DNA of 64,000 bases from contig KV440964.1 of NCBI GenBank assembly GCA_001636495.1, positions 3,240,666 through 3,304,665 of the forward strand. Direction: 5' to 3'. Below, piece after piece: positions 10,127-17,672 of the stretch; position 1 is the stretch's first letter; the number at the start of each line of letters is the position of its first letter. Under the pieces are notes generated by a model that had not been told where the DNA came from, made no database searches, and saw nothing but the letters and a program-made list of their open reading frames with translations. The position numbers and the translations under genes are program-made. This stretch comes from Sutcliffiella horikoshii. GTDB taxonomy: Bacteria; Bacillota; Bacilli; Bacillales; Bacillaceae_I.

Positions 10127-11158
10127 ATGAAAATATTAGTGATTGGCGGCACACGTTTTTTAGGCAGGTTTATCGTGGAAGAAGCGTTAAAGCAAGGTCA
10201 TGAAGTGACTCTGTTCAATCGTGGCAATCATTTGGATTTGTTTCCTCAAGTTGAATGTATTGTAGGAGACCGCAATAAGGACCTTTCGCTTCTTGAAACA
10301 GGAAAATGGGATGTAGCAATTGATACATGCGGTTTTACCCCTAAAGCTTTGTCAGAATCAACAAGGGTATTAGCGGATAAGGTGGACCATTATACCTTCA
10401 TTTCGAGCATTTCGGTTTACAAAGATTGGATTCCACACAACCTTACAGAAGACTACCCTGTGCATTCTTTGACAGACAAGGAAATAGAAGAAATAGGCTA
10501 TGGTACGCAAGAGCAGATTAATGCCCATTATGGCGCACTAAAGGCAGAAAGTGAACGAGCAGCAGAACAGAATATGCCTGACAAAGTCTTGCATGTCCGT
10601 TCCGGTCTGCTGGTAGGCCCATATGATTATTCCGACCGCTTTTCCTATTGGGTCAATCGTGTAGCTGAAGGCGGAGAGGTACTCGCACCTGGTCGAAAAG
10701 AAAGAAAGATACAATATATAGATGCAAGAGACATGGCTCTATGGATTCTTAAAATGGCAGACGAAAAAATAACAGGTACTTTTAATGTGACAGGTCCTAC
10801 AACACCGCTAACGATGGAGGATTTTTTGACAACGTGTAAGCATGTGACAAGTTCAGAAGCGGAATTCGTTTGGGCGGAAGAAAGCTTCTTATTGGAACAG
10901 CATGTCGCACCTTGGACGGAGATGCCACTTTGGATTCCGGAAGAACATCCACTTGTTGAGAACAGTGAACCATGGAGAGGTGCAAGTTCTATTAGTATCG
11001 AAAAGGCTCTGGAACACAGGCTGGAAACGCGTTCTGTGGAAGATACGATAAAAGATGTCCATAATTGGGAGACATCAAGAAGGGATGAAGAACGAAAGGC
11101 CGGCATTCATCGAGAAAAAGAAGAGAATGTGTTGGAAGCTTGGAAGACAAGAACATAA
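10127..11158 (+). CDS. NAD-dependent epimerase/dehydratase-like protein (extended SDR)
   Basis: A 343-residue cytoplasmic protein beginning with the Rossmann nucleotide-binding motif VIGGTRFLGRF and, near residue 32, the acidic/basic end of strand 2 (LFNRG). The catalytic Tyr-x-x-x-Lys is present as YGALK near residue 145, and a substrate-side segment VRSGLLVGPYD follows. This is the pattern of extended SDR sugar epimerases or reductases; the substrate cannot be read from sequence. The ATG has a GGAGG ribosome binding site at about 10114. The gene is followed directly by a strong terminator and seems to be monocistronic. The C-terminal 50 residues are rich in Arg and Glu and less conserved-looking. 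Confidence 0.85.
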   Translation: MKILVIGGTRFLGRFIVEEALKQGHEVTLFNRGNHLDLFPQVECIVGDRNKDLSLLETGKWDVAIDTCGFTPKALSESTRVLADKVDHYTFISSISVYKDWIPHNLTEDYPVHSLTDKEIEEIGYGTQEQINAHYGALKAESERAAEQNMPDKVLHVRSGLLVGPYDYSDRFSYWVNRVAEGGEVLAPGRKERKIQYIDARDMALWILKMADEKITGTFNVTGPTTPLTMEDFLTTCKHVTSSEAEFVWAEESFLLEQHVAPWTEMPLWIPEEHPLVENSEPWRGASSISIEKALEHRLETRSVEDTIKDVHNWETSRRDEERKAGIHREKEENVLEAWKTRT

Positions 11159-11171
11159 ATCAACTTATAGA

Positions 11172-11206
11172 GAACCTGTGATGAAGAAATTCACAGGTTC
11201 TTTTTT
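11172..11206 (+). terminator. Intrinsic terminator of the SDR gene
   Basis: GAACCTGTGA pairs with TCACAGGTTC across a short loop and is followed by TTTTTT. It lies 14 bases after the epimerase-like stop codon. Confidence 0.85.
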
Positions 11207-11322
11207 GTTCCCTACTTCCAAACGGAAAAATGGGCTTACCTCTTTTTCATGTACAAGCGACAAATTACAACTAACAACGTCAAATTAAGTGTAGACAAAA
11301 TAACTTCAATGGAGTGTTCAAC

Positions 11323-12000
11323 ATGAAAAAACAACAAAAAGCCGCTCTCGCACTTGCTTTGACTCTAGGGTTGTCGGCTACCCTTGGATTCTCTTCAAAT
11401 GACAGTGTTGTTGCTGCAAACAACGAAAATATCCAAATTATCATCCAGAAAGGAGATACGCTTTACAGCCTTTCCAAAAAGTATGATGTGTCCATTGTGG
11501 ACCTCAAAAAAATGAACAATCTTACATCATCCAAGATTATTGCTGGAGAGAAACTCATTATAAAAGAAGTAACAGACGTCATTGTGAAAAAGGGTGACAC
11601 TCTATACTCACTTGCCAAGACTCACGGAACTACTGTAAAAGAATTAAAAGAATGGAATCTGTTAACCTATGACAATATTTATACTGACCAGAAACTTTTA
11701 GTGAAGGCTCCTGTCATCATTCAAGTCCAGAAAGGAGACACTCTATTCTCTTTAGCCAAAAAAGCTAACACTTCGGTAGAGCAACTGAAGGACTGGAACA
11801 ACCTTACTACTGACACCATAAAAATCGGTCAACAACTCTACCTCTCCCCTTCTCCTGAAAGCTTCACGATTACTGTAATAAAAGGAGACACCATGTATTC
11901 ACTATCTAAAAAATACGGAACGACAGTTACAGCATTAAAAAAACTTAATAACCTTAGCTCCAACACCATTTATTCAGGACAAAAATTGAGACTAAACTAA
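11323..12000 (+). CDS. Secreted cell-wall-binding protein with four LysM domains
   Basis: A 225-residue protein with a signal peptide (MKKQQKAALALALTLGLS, cleavage near VVAAN) followed by four LysM modules of about 44 residues joined by very short linkers; each carries the KGDT(L/M)(Y/F)SL motif and ends in an (I)xxGQxLxL-type segment. LysM binds N-acetylglucosamine in peptidoglycan. No catalytic domain (NlpC/P60, lytic transglycosylase, SpoIID) is attached, so this is a pure binding protein or a partner of a separate hydrolase. I chose ATG 11323, which sits 8 bases after GGAG; a GTG at 11314 in the same frame overlaps the ribosome binding site. The downstream terminator is shared with the convergent ABC-F gene. 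Confidence 0.9.
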   Translation: MKKQQKAALALALTLGLSATLGFSSNDSVVAANNENIQIIIQKGDTLYSLSKKYDVSIVDLKKMNNLTSSKIIAGEKLIIKEVTDVIVKKGDTLYSLAKTHGTTVKELKEWNLLTYDNIYTDQKLLVKAPVIIQVQKGDTLFSLAKKANTSVEQLKDWNNLTTDTIKIGQQLYLSPSPESFTITVIKGDTMYSLSKKYGTTVTALKKLNNLSSNTIYSGQKLRLN

Positions 12001-12021
12001 TGAATTTATGAAACCGGAATA

Positions 12022-12080
12022 CGAAAAGAGGCTGACTTTAAGGTTTTTATTGAACCTAAAGTCAGCCCTTTTCATTTTTT
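12022..12080. terminator. Bidirectional terminator between LysM and ABC-F genes
   Basis: GGCTGACTTTAAGGTT pairs with AACCTAAAGTCAGCC (12030-12067), with AAAAG on the left and TTTTCATTTTTT on the right, so it can stop transcription from both convergent genes. Confidence 0.9.
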
Positions 12081-13804
12081 TAAGCCAATTCTCTTTTTAA
12101 TTGCATTAACTTGAGTAATTCATCATCCATATCGGAATACGCTTCACTTGCCCTATCCACCATGCTGATTTTCCCCAATAATTCCGTAATCCTTGCCTCC
12201 AATACTGCAACCTTTTCTCGTGTTTCTTTTACAGAAGATGACGCCTCTTTCATTTTACTCTCCTCATACTCTTGTAAGCCTGTTTCCACCCGTTTGATTC
12301 TTTTATTTTCAATTACAAGCAACTTATCGCATAGCTTCTCAATAAAATACCGGTCATGGGAAATGACGATTAGCGTCCCTGTGAAAGTAGACAAGGTAGC
12401 CTCCATCTGTTCTCTGCTTGGCAAATCGAGATGATTGGTCGGTTCGTCCAGAATTAAAACATCATATTCTCGCATAATAATGTGGACAAGCTTGACTCTT
12501 GTTTTCTCCCCAAGGCTCAGTGTCCTCATTGGTTTTGTTAGCTTTTCCTCTTTCATCCCCATATTCGCAAAAATGGTACGAGCTTTGGAAACACGTTCCC
12601 ATCCAATAAGATCTAAATATTCCATAGCAGTTTTATCCATTGGCAAGTCACTGACTTCCTGACTCAGATAGGCAATTTTCAAGGAAGCACTTTTCCATAG
12701 AGAACCTTTTGTTGTAGATTCTTGTTCCAATAGCATTTTTATAAAAGTTGTTTTTCCAGCTCCATTCTCACCAATCAACCCAATTCTTTCTCCATGTTTC
12801 ACATAAAAGTGACTTTTTTCAAATAGCAATCGCTCTCCATATTGTTTAGTTAGCCCTTTTGCTTCGAGAATTCGTTTACCTCTTTTTCCGTCCGTTTCAA
12901 AATCAAATTGAACCTGGACCTCTTCCTTCGGCTTTTCTACTTTATGTTTGGATAGTTCAAGCTCCAGTCTTTTGGTCTTTGATTTGATTTGGTTGTCCTT
13001 TTTCTTTGCTTTTACCCTTTCAAATTCCTTTAAGCCCATCTGTTTCCGTTCACCAGGGTTATCTCTTTTTCCTGCTTCTCTGTGCGCTTTTTCCGACCAC
13101 TGCTTCAAGTTGGCAACTTGATCTTCAATTAATTTTATTTTTCGTTGCTGCTTCCCATAATCACGCGTTTGTTGATCGAAACGACGCTGTTTTTCTTGGC
13201 GATAGCCTGAGTAATTCCCTTCATACTCCAATAGCTTGCAATCTTCTATCTCATATATTTGGGAGACAGTCTTATCTAAAAAGTATCTGTCATGAGAGAT
13301 AATGATTGCAGCACCGGTAAACTTGTGTAGTTCCGATACCAGCCAGTTAACACCTTTCATATCCATATGGTTGGTCGGCTCATCCAAAAGAAGGAGCTGC
13401 GGGGATTGCGTCCAGATTTTCGCCAACGCCAGCTTAAGTTTCTCACCACCACTCAAGGTGTCGGAGGAAGCTCCATCCCTTGTAATGGATTGAACCAATC
13501 CCAACTCACTTGCCGCACGAAAAAGCTCTTTGGCTTCCTCCATCATTTCTTGATCTGTATTTATGGTATAATCAGTGCTTTGAGGCAGATATCCGACCTT
13601 TAATGAAGCTGAAAGTTTAGTAATACTTCCCGAATCAGGCTCAATGGCCCCCATCAATAACTTCATCAATGTCGTCTTCCCTGCCCCGTTCCAACCGACC
13701 AACCCTATCTTTTCCCCATTTCTTATATCAAAAGAAATATCCTTTAAAATATCTCGTTCTCCAAAACTTATATTCACTTGCTTTACTTGTAAAATCATTG
13801 TCAT
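12080..13804 (-). CDS. ABC-F ribosome-protection ATPase, VmlR-like
   Basis: A 574-residue soluble protein with two ABC domains and no membrane segment: Walker A GWNGAGKT and GENGAGKT, signature LSGGEKLKLAL and LSLGEKTRVKL, Walker B with LLLLDEPTNHMD and VLILDEPTNHLD. The inter-domain linker contains the SEKAHREAGK and VKAKKKDNQIKSK segments typical of VmlR-type antibiotic-resistance ABC-Fs, and the C-terminus is a coiled-coil extension. Such proteins enter the ribosomal E site and dislodge lincosamides, streptogramin A and pleuromutilins. The ATG at 13804 is seven bases after GAGGTG; an upstream in-frame ATG (13819) overlaps that site. A strong promoter, leader reading frames and an attenuator precede it. 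The resistance spectrum is inferred from the family. Confidence 0.88.
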   Translation of the reverse strand: MTMILQVKQVNISFGERDILKDISFDIRNGEKIGLVGWNGAGKTTLMKLLMGAIEPDSGSITKLSASLKVGYLPQSTDYTINTDQEMMEEAKELFRAASELGLVQSITRDGASSDTLSGGEKLKLALAKIWTQSPQLLLLDEPTNHMDMKGVNWLVSELHKFTGAAIIISHDRYFLDKTVSQIYEIEDCKLLEYEGNYSGYRQEKQRRFDQQTRDYGKQQRKIKLIEDQVANLKQWSEKAHREAGKRDNPGERKQMGLKEFERVKAKKKDNQIKSKTKRLELELSKHKVEKPKEEVQVQFDFETDGKRGKRILEAKGLTKQYGERLLFEKSHFYVKHGERIGLIGENGAGKTTFIKMLLEQESTTKGSLWKSASLKIAYLSQEVSDLPMDKTAMEYLDLIGWERVSKARTIFANMGMKEEKLTKPMRTLSLGEKTRVKLVHIIMREYDVLILDEPTNHLDLPSREQMEATLSTFTGTLIVISHDRYFIEKLCDKLLVIENKRIKRVETGLQEYEESKMKEASSSVKETREKVAVLEARITELLGKISMVDRASEAYSDMDDELLKLMQLKRELA

Positions 13805-13865
13805 ACATATGCACCTCATTATTGTTTTTTTGATTATAAATGAGTAGCCATTGTATCAATCATCA

Positions 13866-13897
13866 CAAAAAACCTCCCCAGAATCCTGGAGAGGTTT
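13866..13897 (-). terminator. Leader attenuator upstream of the ABC-F gene
   Basis: On the minus strand AACCTCTCC pairs with GGGGAGGTT across an eight-base loop and is followed by TTTTT. It sits about 60 bases before the ABC-F start codon and about 240 bases after the leader promoter, so it should end transcription before the gene unless the leader RNA refolds. Attenuators of this kind control vmlR and other ABC-F genes in Bacillus. Confidence 0.8.
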
Positions 13898-13961
13898 GAA
13901 AGATAAGTCGATTGCATATGCAAACAACGCCTATTTTACAAGTAAGTATCACAAAATAACA

Positions 13962-14051
13962 CTATTCCAAAACGAATAGCGAAGCAACTAGACACCGATA
14001 CTTATGGCAGGTAAAAATGGGCAGACTAATCCAGTTCTCCAGGTTCCTCAT
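13962..14051 (-). CDS. Possible 29-residue leader peptide of the ABC-F gene
   Basis: This short frame starts MRNLENWISL and ends FVLE. It begins 14 bases after a start-stop pair (ATG-TGA, 14065-14060) that has its own AGGAG ribosome binding site seven bases away. The 29-residue frame itself has no good ribosome binding site and would need reinitiation. A drug-stalled ribosome on either reading frame could change folding of the downstream arms TAAGTATC and GATACTTA and thereby the attenuator. Which of the two frames is translated cannot be told from sequence. Confidence 0.4.
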   Translation of the reverse strand: MRNLENWISLPIFTCHKYRCLVASLFVLE

Positions 14052-14059
14052 TTTATCAA

Positions 14060-14077
14060 TCACATGAGTTCACTCCT
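14060..14077 (-). promoter_or_regulatory. Minimal start-stop leader ORF with ribosome binding site
   Basis: On the minus strand AGGAG is followed after seven bases by ATG and immediately TGA. The ribosome binding site is well placed, so an initiating ribosome would be positioned in the leader without making a peptide. Confidence 0.5.
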
Positions 14078-14141
14078 AAGAAATAGATTAATTCCACATC
14101 GCACCTTGTACCTTCCTTTTCTCGTATAGTCTTGCACTAAT

Positions 14142-14170
14142 AGTATATTTTCCCTTTTTAAATATGTCAA
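14142..14170 (-). promoter_or_regulatory. SigA promoter of the ABC-F leader
   Basis: TTGACA (14170-14165) and TATACT (14147-14142) on the minus strand are separated by exactly 17 bases. The promoter starts just after the NUDIX stop codon and drives a leader of roughly 330 bases before the ABC-F start. Confidence 0.85.
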
Positions 14171-14176
14171 TAATAT

Positions 14177-14641
14177 TTACAAACAATGCTTTTGGAAATA
14201 CTGCATGGTTTCCTCGTGAGATAATTTTCTAAGAACCTCCTCTTTCTTGAAAAAGCCGATGTCGCTCACCTCATCATCCAGAGGCTTCCAATCTGTTATA
14301 GTACCTTTATATTCAACAAGGAACATGGTTGTCTCTTGTGAATGGAACCCAATCCTTTTTGCTACTTCCTCTGGAAAATCAAACCTTATCTTCTCTTCGA
14401 ATTCTCTCTTGACGGAATACGAATCCATTCCAGTCTCTTCTTTTAGTTCCCTGAGGATGGCTTCTTGGAGTGAGGAATCGCTTTTCTCCACCCCACCTTT
14501 TATAAAATCCCATTCTCCAGCTATTTCTTTTTTTCCTTCTGTTGTATTAATTTTCGTTTTCAGTACTAGAGCATATTCTTCTCCCATTGCAACAATCGCA
14601 CCAACCGCTTGTCTGATCTTCATAACCTTCATCACTTCCAA
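14177..14641 (-). CDS. NUDIX hydrolase
   Basis: A protein of about 150 residues with a complete Nudix box, GG-x-E followed by REL-x-EETGM (residues about 49-72), the site that binds the metal and cleaves a nucleoside diphosphate linked to another moiety. The substrate is unknown. The N-terminal strand (VGAIVAMGEEYALVLK) and the segment EIAGEWDFIKGGVE are typical of the (di)nucleotide-type hydrolases. The start is uncertain: TTG at 14641, ATG at 14632 and ATG at 14623 are all in frame, with a GGAAG-type ribosome binding site close by. It is divergent from the small membrane protein that follows and upstream of the ABC-F leader promoter. Confidence 0.88.
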   Translation of the reverse strand: MEVMKVMKIRQAVGAIVAMGEEYALVLKTKINTTEGKKEIAGEWDFIKGGVEKSDSSLQEAILRELKEETGMDSYSVKREFEEKIRFDFPEEVAKRIGFHSQETTMFLVEYKGTITDWKPLDDEVSDIGFFKKEEVLRKLSHEETMQYFQKHCL

Positions 14642-14719
14642 ATTCCGAATCTTTTCTCATTTTTATGATATACTATACATAAAGAAACAGAAACCATCAT
14701 AACGGAGGTTATGCAAGAC

Positions 14720-15001
14720 ATGGAATATCTTTTTCCAATGATTGCGCTATTCTTGTTAGGTATGCTTGTTTTTTCAGGTGGCGGTTTAATGGCATACCTG
14801 AACAAAAAAGTTCATTTTGTCAGTGTCATTCTTACAATGGTCAGTTTTGGGGTCTTATATAGTCTAATTGCAAAATTAACCAACCTACTGCCCGCCATTA
14901 TTACGATGTCCACCATTCTCTCGTTATTAGGGATATGGGTTGTGAACAACTATCGTACTGTCAAAGTGCCTCCAAAGGAACTAGATAAACAAACTCCATA
15001 A
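14720..15001 (+). CDS. Small membrane protein of unknown function
   Basis: A protein of 93-96 residues with three hydrophobic helices (residues about 1-22, 32-52 and 58-76) and a short, polar, charged C-terminus. I do not recognise the family. GGAGG at 14704-14708 lies 11 bases before ATG 14720 and only two before the in-frame ATG 14711, so 14720 is preferred. The gene ends at a strong terminator and is probably monocistronic. Confidence 0.65.
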   Translation: MEYLFPMIALFLLGMLVFSGGGLMAYLNKKVHFVSVILTMVSFGVLYSLIAKLTNLLPAIITMSTILSLLGIWVVNNYRTVKVPPKELDKQTP

Positions 15002-15017
15002 AATAGTGTCACAACGG

Positions 15018-15048
15018 CACATAACTCCATCAGGTTATGTGTTTTTTT
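15018..15048 (+). terminator. Intrinsic terminator
   Basis: CACATAAC pairs with GTTATGTG across eight bases and is followed by TTTTTTT; it ends the small membrane protein gene. Confidence 0.88.
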
Positions 15049-15150
15049 CCGTCTAAAGTTGTATCAAATCTTCCCGCTTATTTAGGAGGTCACCTTTAAG
15101 AATTCCTACTATAATAAAAGTAGTTAATAAATTTCAGGAGGTAACTTTCA

Positions 15151-15606
15151 ATGAAAAACGCGGAGTTATATGAAACGCATGTGAAAACACTAAATTTGGA
15201 GTCGGCTGTAGCATTCTATAAAAGTCTTGGTTTGGAGCTTGCTTACTATCTAGAGGAGCGGAGAGTGGCATTTTTCTTTTTAGGTGATTCAGAAAAGAAA
15301 CAGCAGATGCTGGGTGTATGGGAGGTCAAAGAAGAGGAGTTTGTTCGCTCACATTTTGCTTTTAAGGTGACGCTTGAACAATTGAAGAGCGTACCAAAAT
15401 TTTTAAATGCAAAAGGAATCGCGCTTTCCTCGAGCTTTGGTCTGGACGCAAGCGAACCTGTTGTCCACTCATGGATGCCAGCTGCCTGCTATTATTTTGA
15501 TGATCCGGATGGCAATAGCCTGGAGTTTATTGCTCTAATCAATCAGAAACCCAAACCGGAATTAGGTGTACTACATTTGAGCGAGTGGGAAAAGGCCTTT
15601 CAGTAG
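15151..15606 (+). CDS. VOC-superfamily (glyoxalase/dioxygenase-fold) protein
   Basis: A 151-residue protein with the paired beta-alpha-beta-beta-beta layout of the VOC fold: an N-terminal THVKTLNLESAVAFYKSLGLE motif region and, near residue 120, the second-half signature YYFDDPDGNSLEFIAL with the Glu that usually binds metal. VOC proteins include glyoxalases, extradiol dioxygenases and antibiotic-binding or -modifying proteins; the substrate cannot be inferred. GGAGG lies eight bases before the ATG. The gene is alone, between the previous terminator and the repeat array that carries the insertion sequence. Confidence 0.82.
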   Translation: MKNAELYETHVKTLNLESAVAFYKSLGLELAYYLEERRVAFFFLGDSEKKQQMLGVWEVKEEEFVRSHFAFKVTLEQLKSVPKFLNAKGIALSSSFGLDASEPVVHSWMPAACYYFDDPDGNSLEFIALINQKPKPELGVLHLSEWEKAFQ

Positions 15607-15720
15607 AAGGAGACTTATTTTAACAATTGGTGTTGGCTCATGGTAGAAGAGGTTTGTGAATGGCTATACTAGGTGATTTTGGTGTTGGTTAATTGTTGTT
15701 TCTTTGATGTAAGTTCAAAT

Positions 15721-15769
15721 GTCCGAAAATTTTTGAAAGTTGACCGAAGATTTCTGATTCTTGACCGAA
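15721..15769. repeat. Left part of a ~21-bp GNCCGAA repeat array
   Basis: GTCCGAA at 15721, GACCGAA at 15742 and GACCGAA at 15763 are spaced exactly 21 bases apart, with A/T-rich filler between. The array continues on the other side of the insertion sequence (17229-17309). Confidence 0.6.
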
Positions 15770-15870
15770 CCTGGAGTTCTGTCAATAAAATAGACATCAA
15801 TACGTATAGGATTGGCGTATTTTTTTCTTCCGCGCTACGTAGTCACTTCGCTTGGACGCCTCTGTTTAAA

Positions 15871-15896
15871 GGAACAATTAAAAACCGAATTGTTCC
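15871..15896. repeat. Hairpin inside the IS element after orfB
   Basis: GGAACAATT pairs with AATTGTTCC right after the orfB stop codon. It could stop transcription leaving or entering the element. Confidence 0.5.
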
Positions 15897-15897
15897 T

Positions 15898-16764
15898 CTA
15901 AGCAGAGGTCAAATGAGTAGTATTGGCATGTTTGCGTTGTGCCTTATAATACGCCTTTTCGTACTCATTGGGAGTGGCGTACTCTAAGGTAGAATGGATT
16001 CTTTTCCTATTGTAAAACTCAACGTAAAGTTGCACAGCTCCCATTGCCTCTGCTTTAGTTTTGAATACAAATTTATTCAGATACTCCTTTTTCAATGATG
16101 CAAAAAACGACTCCGCACAGGCATTGTCATAGGGAGTAGCTTTCCTACTCATACTAATTTTTGCTTTTGCTTCTTTAAGCTCATCAATATAGTCATTGGA
16201 ACAGTACTGAGTTCCTTTATCCGAATGGTGTATCCAACCTTCTTTCGGTTGACGCAGCTTTATGGCTTCTTTTAAAGCTCGAAGAGGCAAGGAACGGTCC
16301 ATTTTATCAGCCACTGCATAACTAATAACCTTCCTGCCGAACAAGTCCAGGATTGGATTAAAATATAAGAAACCTTCATGAGTAGGAATATAAGTAATAT
16401 CTGTCACCCAAACTTTGTTGGGTGCGTCTGGGCTAAACTGACGATTCAACTTATTATTATACGTACGATTAGAATGATCAGAATCTGTAGTGACGGTATA
16501 TACTTTAGGCGGTGTGGCAAACAAACCTAACGCTCTCATGCGATTGGCAACCGTTTTAGAAGAAACATTTATTTTATCTTTTACCACTAACTTACGATGA
16601 ATTCTCACACTTCCATATGTTTCGAGGTTATCAGCGAAATGAAATAGGATACGTTCATCTATGAACTTTCTCCATTGTTCTCTTTCCGTTGCCTCACGGT
16701 CCAATCGCTTCACAAATAAATAATAGCCAGATGTAGACACACCAAGAACTCTGCACATCATCAC
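15898..16764 (-). CDS. IS150-type transposase OrfB (integrase catalytic part)
   Basis: This is the DDE integrase half of an IS3-family transposase. Visible are the N-terminal HTH_21-like region, the first Asp in VWVTDITYIPTHEGF, the second Asp region HHSDKGTQY and the Glu region NACAESFFASLKKEYL, so the DDE triad is intact. The listed start (MMCRV) is only the first ATG; the frame is open further upstream (back to about 16839) and is reached by a -1 frameshift from orfA at A-AAA-AAG (16845-16839), giving an OrfAB fusion. No frameshift or stop disrupts it, so the element may be active. Confidence 0.9.
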   Translation of the reverse strand: MMMCRVLGVSTSGYYLFVKRLDREATEREQWRKFIDERILFHFADNLETYGSVRIHRKLVVKDKINVSSKTVANRMRALGLFATPPKVYTVTTDSDHSNRTYNNKLNRQFSPDAPNKVWVTDITYIPTHEGFLYFNPILDLFGRKVISYAVADKMDRSLPLRALKEAIKLRQPKEGWIHHSDKGTQYCSNDYIDELKEAKAKISMSRKATPYDNACAESFFASLKKEYLNKFVFKTKAEAMGAVQLYVEFYNRKRIHSTLEYATPNEYEKAYYKAQRKHANTTHLTSA

Positions 16765-16805
16765 TACGGTGTGTTCATTCCGATGGGAATGAATGAATTC
16801 GAAAA

Positions 16806-17111
16806 TTACTTCTTTTCTTGCGTGAAGATGTGCATGGCCTTTTTTAAGATATCTATCTCTTCCTGTAACTCAAGCTTGCTTCTCTTTTCGGCTTCATACA
16901 TGTCCTTGTATTCAGAAGCTGTTAATAATTGATTTTGAGTTTCTTGAGCTTCTTCTTTCTGTCTCTTTTTAAAGCGATATACCCACTTTTGTAATGTATC
17001 ATAGGGGATATCTAGTTTTTGACTAACATCAACGATCTTATGCCCATCCAGTACGATTTGTTTCACCACATATTCCCTAAACTCTGGAGAGTAGCTTTTC
17101 TTTTTCGTCAT
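16806..17111 (-). CDS. IS150-type transposase OrfA (DNA-binding part)
   Basis: A 101-residue helix-turn-helix protein (MTKKKSYSPEFREYVVKQ, then DIPYDTLQKWVYRFKK) with a C-terminal leucine-zipper-like coiled coil (KLELQEEIDILKKAMHIF) that is usual in IS3-family OrfA. The chosen ATG at 17111 follows AAGGAC; a longer frame to 17216 would run over the IS terminus. The slippery heptamer A-AAA-AAG lies 33-39 bases before its stop and couples it to orfB. Confidence 0.9.
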   Translation of the reverse strand: MTKKKSYSPEFREYVVKQIVLDGHKIVDVSQKLDIPYDTLQKWVYRFKKRQKEEAQETQNQLLTASEYKDMYEAEKRSKLELQEEIDILKKAMHIFTQEKK

Positions 17112-17228
17112 GTTTAACACGTCCTTATATTGGTTAATTTTGATTAAAACATGACGCCAATCCCTGTGTCCACTTTCTATACTACCTCCAAACCTTAAAT
17201 TAAAATCTCCAAACACCCATTAAAAGTT

Positions 17229-17309
17229 GACCGAACCCCTCCAGTACTTTGTCCGAACCCCTTGAAATTCAAGCATTTTTTGTCCGAAGGTAGCGGATTT
17301 GTGGCCGAA
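17229..17309. repeat. Right part of the GNCCGAA repeat array
   Basis: GACCGAA at 17229, GTCCGAA at 17251, GTCCGAA at 17282 and GGCCGAA at 17303 continue the array seen left of the IS. Removing the IS and one target copy puts 15763 and 17229 about 43 bases apart, twice the 21-22-base period, so the element landed inside the array. Confidence 0.6.
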
Positions 17310-17401
17310 CCACATTTTCATCACAAAATATTAGGCATTTCCCTATACAATACAGGAAATTGCGGAAATTCCCCAACCTCCACTACTACTATAATTAAAA
17401 A

Positions 17402-17428
17402 GCCGCTCCTAAAAGTTAGGAGCGGTTT
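17402..17428. repeat. Hairpin, first of two near-identical copies
   Basis: CCGCTCCTAA pairs with TTAGGAGCGG and is followed by TTT on the plus strand. A near-identical copy lies at 17641-17668, on the other side of the GC-rich repeat element. Confidence 0.7.
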
Positions 17429-17465
17429 CAGTGTGTAGACAAAGTTCAAAAATGATAAAATCTCT

Positions 17466-17593
17466 AGTTGATCGCAGTGGAAGGAGCTGAGACTCCTGCG
17501 GGAGGAAGGGACAGGGAAGACCCCGCAAGGCGTAGCCTGAGGAGGCTTCCGGACCGCCCGCGGAAAGCGAAGCTCCTGCAACGAAGATCAACT
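17466..17593. repeat. GC-rich palindromic repeat element (Bacillaceae REP/MITE-like)
   Basis: This 128-bp stretch is bounded by inverted AGTTGATC and GATCAACT and is far more GC-rich than its surroundings. Inside are further inverted segments (GGAGCTGAGACTCC; GGAGGCTTCC; CCGCCCGCGG). I recognise the general type as a repeat scattered between genes in Bacillaceae genomes. Two short frames run through it but have no ribosome binding sites and look accidental. Confidence 0.65.
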
Positions 17594-17640
17594 GTTTCAA
17601 CGGTTAACCTAAATAATTTATAGTTTGTCAACAGTCTAAA

Positions 17641-17668
17641 GCCGCTCCTAAACGTTAGGAGCGGCTTT
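17641..17668. terminator. Hairpin/terminator, second copy
   Basis: GCCGCTCCTAA pairs with TTAGGAGCGGC, followed by TTTTC on the plus strand. It lies just past the acyltransferase stop codon and probably ends that gene on the minus strand, although the minus-strand T-tract is short. Confidence 0.6.
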
Positions 17669-17672
17669 TCTG

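Larger units (their letters stand above)
15772..17190 (-). mobile_element. IS150-type insertion sequence (IS3 family), apparently complete
   Basis: The element is about 1,419 bp, close to the usual IS150 length. Its ends are imperfect inverted repeats, both beginning TGGAG and both reaching a shared GGATTGGCG about 25-45 bases inside. A four-base direct repeat AACC flanks it (15768-15771 and 17191-17194), as expected of a target duplication. It carries orfA and orfB in overlapping frames. The boundaries come from reading the terminal repeats and may be off by a few bases. Confidence 0.82.

Noticed and set aside
15673-15987. Plus-strand frame across the left end of the IS element
   Set aside because: It runs over the IS terminus and the repeat array and has no ribosome binding site.
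17112-17216. Longer OrfA starting at 17216
   Set aside because: The added codons extend across the IS end into flanking DNA; ATG 17111 has its own ribosome binding site.
17321-17600. Two minus-strand frames across the GC-rich repeat element
   Set aside because: No ribosome binding site, and their content is dictated by the palindromic repeat.
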